A stretch of DNA of 7,326 nt from Gemmatimonadaceae bacterium. Lineage in GTDB: Bacteria > Gemmatimonadota > Gemmatimonadetes > Gemmatimonadales > Gemmatimonadaceae. The stretch's first letter is position 1. Every line of letters begins with the position of its first letter. This document shows positions 4,771 to 7,326 of this stretch, one piece after another. The notes under the pieces were generated by a model that worked only from the letters and a program-made list of their open reading frames with translations, had not been told where the DNA came from and made no database searches. A program made the translations under genes and the position numbers. The stretch covers positions 1-7,326 of the forward strand of contig JAICUE010000125.1 of the NCBI GenBank assembly GCA_025936015.1, written 5' to 3'.

Positions 4771-7326
4771 CTACAAGGCGGGTTTGCCGATTCCGGTGAC
4801 ACCGGCGGGCGGCCGCGACGCTGCCGGCAACTCTCCGCCGGCAACCGCGTCGCGATCGAGCTGGAAGCGGGCAACCTGATGCTGCAGGTCTTCGATGAGC
4901 TGGCTCAGCGCGTCGATGGAGGTCGCGATCGTCTGGTTTCCGCTCGCCGCTGATCGCGTCACCTGCGAGATGGTCTCGATGTTCTCGCTGATGTGCGCGG
5001 TCGCCGAGGCCTGCTCCTCACTCGACGCGCGCACCTGCTGGATGCTCGCCATCATGCGCTCGGAGTTGGCGATGATCGCGTCGAGTGCAGCAGCCGCCTG
5101 ATCGACGAGGTGCCGGCCGTTCTCGAGCTGGGTCGTCACGCGCCCCATCGTCTCGACCGCGGTGTCGACCTCACGATCGTTCTGCGTGACGACCGAGGCG
5201 ATCTCGCGGGTTGCCTTGGCGGTCTGCTCGGCCAGCTGCTGCATCTCGAGTGCGACGACCGCGAACGCCCGGCCGTGCTCTCCCGCCCGGGCAGCTTCGA
5301 TCGCCGAGTTGAGCGCAAGCAGGTTGGTCTGGCTGGCGATCTCGTCGATGAAGCGGGTGATCGCGCCGATCTGCGCGCTGCTCCTGCCTAACGCTTCGAC
5401 GGCCCGCGCCGACGCCGTCACTCCGGTGACGATCTGGTCCATCCCGTCGAAAGTGTTGCGGACAACGCGGCCGCCTTCGTGCGCTTCACTTCCCGATTTC
5501 TGCGCCATCTCGGCCGCTGCCGCGACGTAGCGCGCGTTGCCGTTCACCGCCTGCGCCATCTGCTCGGCGGCGCCGGCGACGAGCATCGCCTGGTCGATCT
5601 GTGCCTCGGCGCCCTCGGCCAGCGCTTCAGTGTTCGCGTGAATCTCCCGGCTCGTCTTCACCGTCGCGTCGAGCACTTCGCGGACCTGGCGGACCATCGC
5701 GTGGATGTTCGCCACCGCGACGTTCACTCCACGACGCAGGTCGCCGATCGCGTCGTCGGCGCCGTCGGCGAGCGTGACGGAGAGGTCACCCGCGGAGAAG
5801 CGCTCCATCGCGGCGAGGATCTCGAGCACGTTGCGCTCGAGGTACTGCTGGCTGGCGCGATCGCGCTCGGCGGTCGCGGCGAGCGTGGCGTTCATTGCCT
5901 CGAGGCCGCGGCGCCGTTCGCCGGCGGCGCGGACGATCAGGTAGAGAATTCCCCCGGTGACGAGAAGGATGATTCCGCGAAACCACCAGCGTTGCCAGAA
6001 CGGGGGAATGATCCTGATCGCCAGCGACGTCCCCACCTCGTTCCAGACGCCGTCGTTGTTCGCCGCCTTCACGTGAAATACGTAGTTCCCCGGCGCGAGA
6101 TTGGTGTACGACGCGGTCCGCTGCCGGCCGACCATGTTCCAGTCGTGATCCAGTCCGTCGAGCTTGTACGCATACTCGTTCTTTTCGGGAGCAGCGTAGT
6201 CGAGGCCCGCGTACTCGATCGTGAATACCGACTGGTCGTGATCGAGCACGAGCGGCGAGATCGAGCCGATCGCGGCCGTCAGTGGCGAGCCCTTCGCGCC
6301 GATGCCGACGCGCCGGTTGAAGAGCTGGAAGCCGGTGAGGGCGACCGGGGGCGCGTGCAGATTCTCGGTGATCGCATCAGGACGAAGGACGTTGAAGCCC
6401 TTCGCGCCGCCGAAGTAGAGTGCTCCGTGCCTGTCCTGGTAGTACGAGCCGGCGTTGTACTCGCTTCCCTGCAGCCCGTCAGCGACGGTGTAGTTCTTCA
6501 TCCGCTTCGTGTCGGGATTGAAGCGGGTCAGCCCGCGATCGGTGCTGATCCAGAGGGCGCCGCTTCCATCGACGGCAAGGCCGGCGACGTAGGCGCTCGG
6601 CAGTCCATCCAATTCGCCGTAATGGACCACGGCGCCGGTCGCGCCATCGATCCGGTCGAGACCGTTAGGCGTTCCCGCCCAGAGAGTTCCGCCAGTCGTC
6701 TCGACCACGGCGTTGACCGTGTTTGCGGCGAGGGCCGTTCCCGGTTTCCCGCCAGTGCCGTAACGATGCAGCGCGAGCGTTCGAGGATTCATGGCAATGA
6801 GTCCTCCACCGTCGGTCGCGATGAGCAGCGTCCCATCCGCTGCCTCACCGATGTGGCGGATCAGCGACTCGCCGGTGCCGGGGCGCGCCAGCGGAACACT
6901 TTCGAACGTTCCCGTCGCCGGGTCCAGCCGCTGCAGTCCCTTGCTCCACGTGCCGACCCAGAGCATCCCGTCGCGGTCGACGTGCACGGAAAAAACGTTG
7001 TTGTCAGCGAGCTTGCTGTTCGCGGTGGTGAAGGCAGTGAATCGTCCGCGCTCGGGGTCGAATCGGCTGATGCCTCCGGCCCATGTGCCAATCCAGAGTC
7101 GGCCGAACTTGTCCTCGGTCACGCCGAGCACCGCATCCGAATTGATGTTGCTCGTCTGCGTGGTGAAGCGCGTGAATCGGCCAGCCGCTCGATCGAAGCG
7201 GTTGAGTCCACCTCCGTCGGTCGCCACCCAGATCGCGCCGGCTCGATCCTCGGTGAAGGCGAGCACGGAGTTGAAGCTGAGGCTCGCTGGATCGCCGGGA
7301 ATCGACCGATAACGGCGGATCGCGTC
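4771..7326 (-). CDS. Propeller/Y_Y_Y sensor fused to a methyl-accepting chemotaxis signalling domain, N-terminus cut
   Basis: At least 851 aa; the frame is open to the right edge (DPASLSFNS precedes the GTG at 7266). Numbering from that GTG, two-component-regulator propeller repeats fill about 3-295 (seven visible blades with motifs such as GAIWVATDGGGLNRFD, GRLWIGTWAGGISRFD and GALWISTDRGLTRFN). A Y_Y_Y domain at about 335-420 includes YAGLDYAAPEKNEYAYKLDG and the LAPGNYVFHVKA turn. One membrane helix is at about 430-447, after WQRWWFRG. A short helix and HAMP-like segment (about 470-525, MERFSAGDL) lead to the MCP coiled coil (about 530-800) with tip EIASQTNLLALNSAIEAARAGEHGRAFAVVA (643-672). 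It probably senses an extracytoplasmic ligand, perhaps a glycan, and signals to a CheA/CheW-type complex. No NWETF-like C-terminal tether is seen, and no che gene lies in the window. It ends 30 nt before the TIGR00300-like start and may be co-transcribed with it. Confidence 0.93.
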   Translation of the reverse strand, partial: DAIRRYRSIPGDPASLSFNSVLAFTEDRAGAIWVATDGGGLNRFDRAAGRFTRFTTQTSNINSDAVLGVTEDKFGRLWIGTWAGGISRFDPERGRFTAFTTANSKLADNNVFSVHVDRDGMLWVGTWSKGLQRLDPATGTFESVPLARPGTGESLIRHIGEAADGTLLIATDGGGLIAMNPRTLALHRYGTGGKPGTALAANTVNAVVETTGGTLWAGTPNGLDRIDGATGAVVHYGELDGLPSAYVAGLAVDGSGALWISTDRGLTRFNPDTKRMKNYTVADGLQGSEYNAGSYYQDRHGALYFGGAKGFNVLRPDAITENLHAPPVALTGFQLFNRRVGIGAKGSPLTAAIGSISPLVLDHDQSVFTIEYAGLDYAAPEKNEYAYKLDGLDHDWNMVGRQRTASYTNLAPGNYVFHVKAANNDGVWNEVGTSLAIRIIPPFWQRWWFRGIILLVTGGILYLIVRAAGERRRGLEAMNATLAATAERDRASQQYLERNVLEILAAMERFSAGDLSVTLADGADDAIGDLRRGVNVAVANIHAMVRQVREVLDATVKTSREIHANTEALAEGAEAQIDQAMLVAGAAEQMAQAVNGNARYVAAAAEMAQKSGSEAHEGGRVVRNTFDGMDQIVTGVTASARAVEALGRSSAQIGAITRFIDEIASQTNLLALNSAIEAARAGEHGRAFAVVALEMQQLAEQTAKATREIASVVTQNDREVDTAVETMGRVTTQLENGRHLVDQAAAALDAIIANSERMMASIQQVRASSEEQASATAHISENIETISQVTRSAASGNQTIATSIDALSQLIEDLQHQVARFQLDRDAVAGGELPAASRPPAGVTGIGKPAL
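5386..5393 (+). repeat. Octamer GCCTAACG, copy 6
   Basis: It lies in the chemoreceptor signalling region, where the coding strand reads GCG-TTA-GGC (Ala-Leu-Gly, residues 625-627). It is the second of the two TTA codons found. Confidence 0.75.
6663..6670 (-). repeat. Octamer GCCTAACG, copy 7
   Basis: It lies in a propeller blade of the sensor, read ACG-CCT-AAC-GGT (Thr-Pro-Asn-Gly, residues 199-202), on the coding strand. Confidence 0.75.

Noticed and set aside
4192..4953. Plus-strand open frame of 253 codons across the sensor/TIGR00300 junction
   Set aside because: It is an antisense shadow of two genes with strong family matches, and its composition is biased towards Arg, Asp and Gly with no motif.
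386..6670. Octamer copies as integron attC core sites (RYYYAAC/GTTRRRY)
   Set aside because: The bases fit the core consensus, but copies lie singly inside intact genes, hundreds of bases apart, without the paired imperfect palindrome of an attC site, and no integrase is visible.

Overview
The window is GC-rich throughout (about two thirds G+C by eye) and densely coded, with no rRNA, tRNA, CRISPR array or transposase gene seen. The gene styles (a two-component-regulator propeller sensor, an alkaline-phosphatase-superfamily hydrolase and a TIGR00300-type protein) and the codon bias suggest a soil-type bacterium, perhaps Gemmatimonadota or a relative. That placement is an inference, not something the sequence proves.

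Layout. (i) 2-391, +: the end of a gene carrying a response-regulator receiver domain, open at the left edge, so possibly the tail of a hybrid histidine kinase. (ii) 402-1130, -: a complete CcdA thiol-disulfide transporter, converging on the receiver gene with only 10 nt between stop codons. (iii) 1129-2934, +: a complete alkaline-phosphatase/nucleotide-pyrophosphatase superfamily hydrolase. Its ATG overlaps the ATG of ccdA in a shared CATG. (iv) 2935-3211: the only sizeable intergenic region, filled by a nested inverted-repeat element of about 250 bp with a 45-nt near-perfect palindrome at its centre. (v) 3212-4740, -: a TIGR00300-type (ornithine-cyclodeaminase-like) gene followed by a small unknown gene that overlaps it by 4 nt (GTGA), a likely translationally coupled pair. 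(vi) 4771-7326, -: a large sensor, open at the right edge, with a two-component-regulator beta-propeller, Y_Y_Y domain, one membrane helix and a methyl-accepting chemotaxis signalling domain. Its stop is 30 nt before the TIGR00300 start, so the three minus-strand genes may be one transcript.

The most unusual signal is a scattered octamer, GCCTAACG/CGTTAGGC, present seven times on both strands and in nearly every gene. By composition well under one copy is expected. The only Leu TTA and CTA codons I could find in any gene here lie inside this octamer, which suggests the word is kept against the local codon bias. The second unusual signal is the nested inverted repeat between convergent genes. 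The third is the pair formed by the short TIGR00300 protein and its unknown partner. No single pathway obviously links all the genes: ccdA and the hydrolase concern the envelope, the two sensory genes concern signalling, and the TIGR00300 protein concerns amino-acid metabolism.
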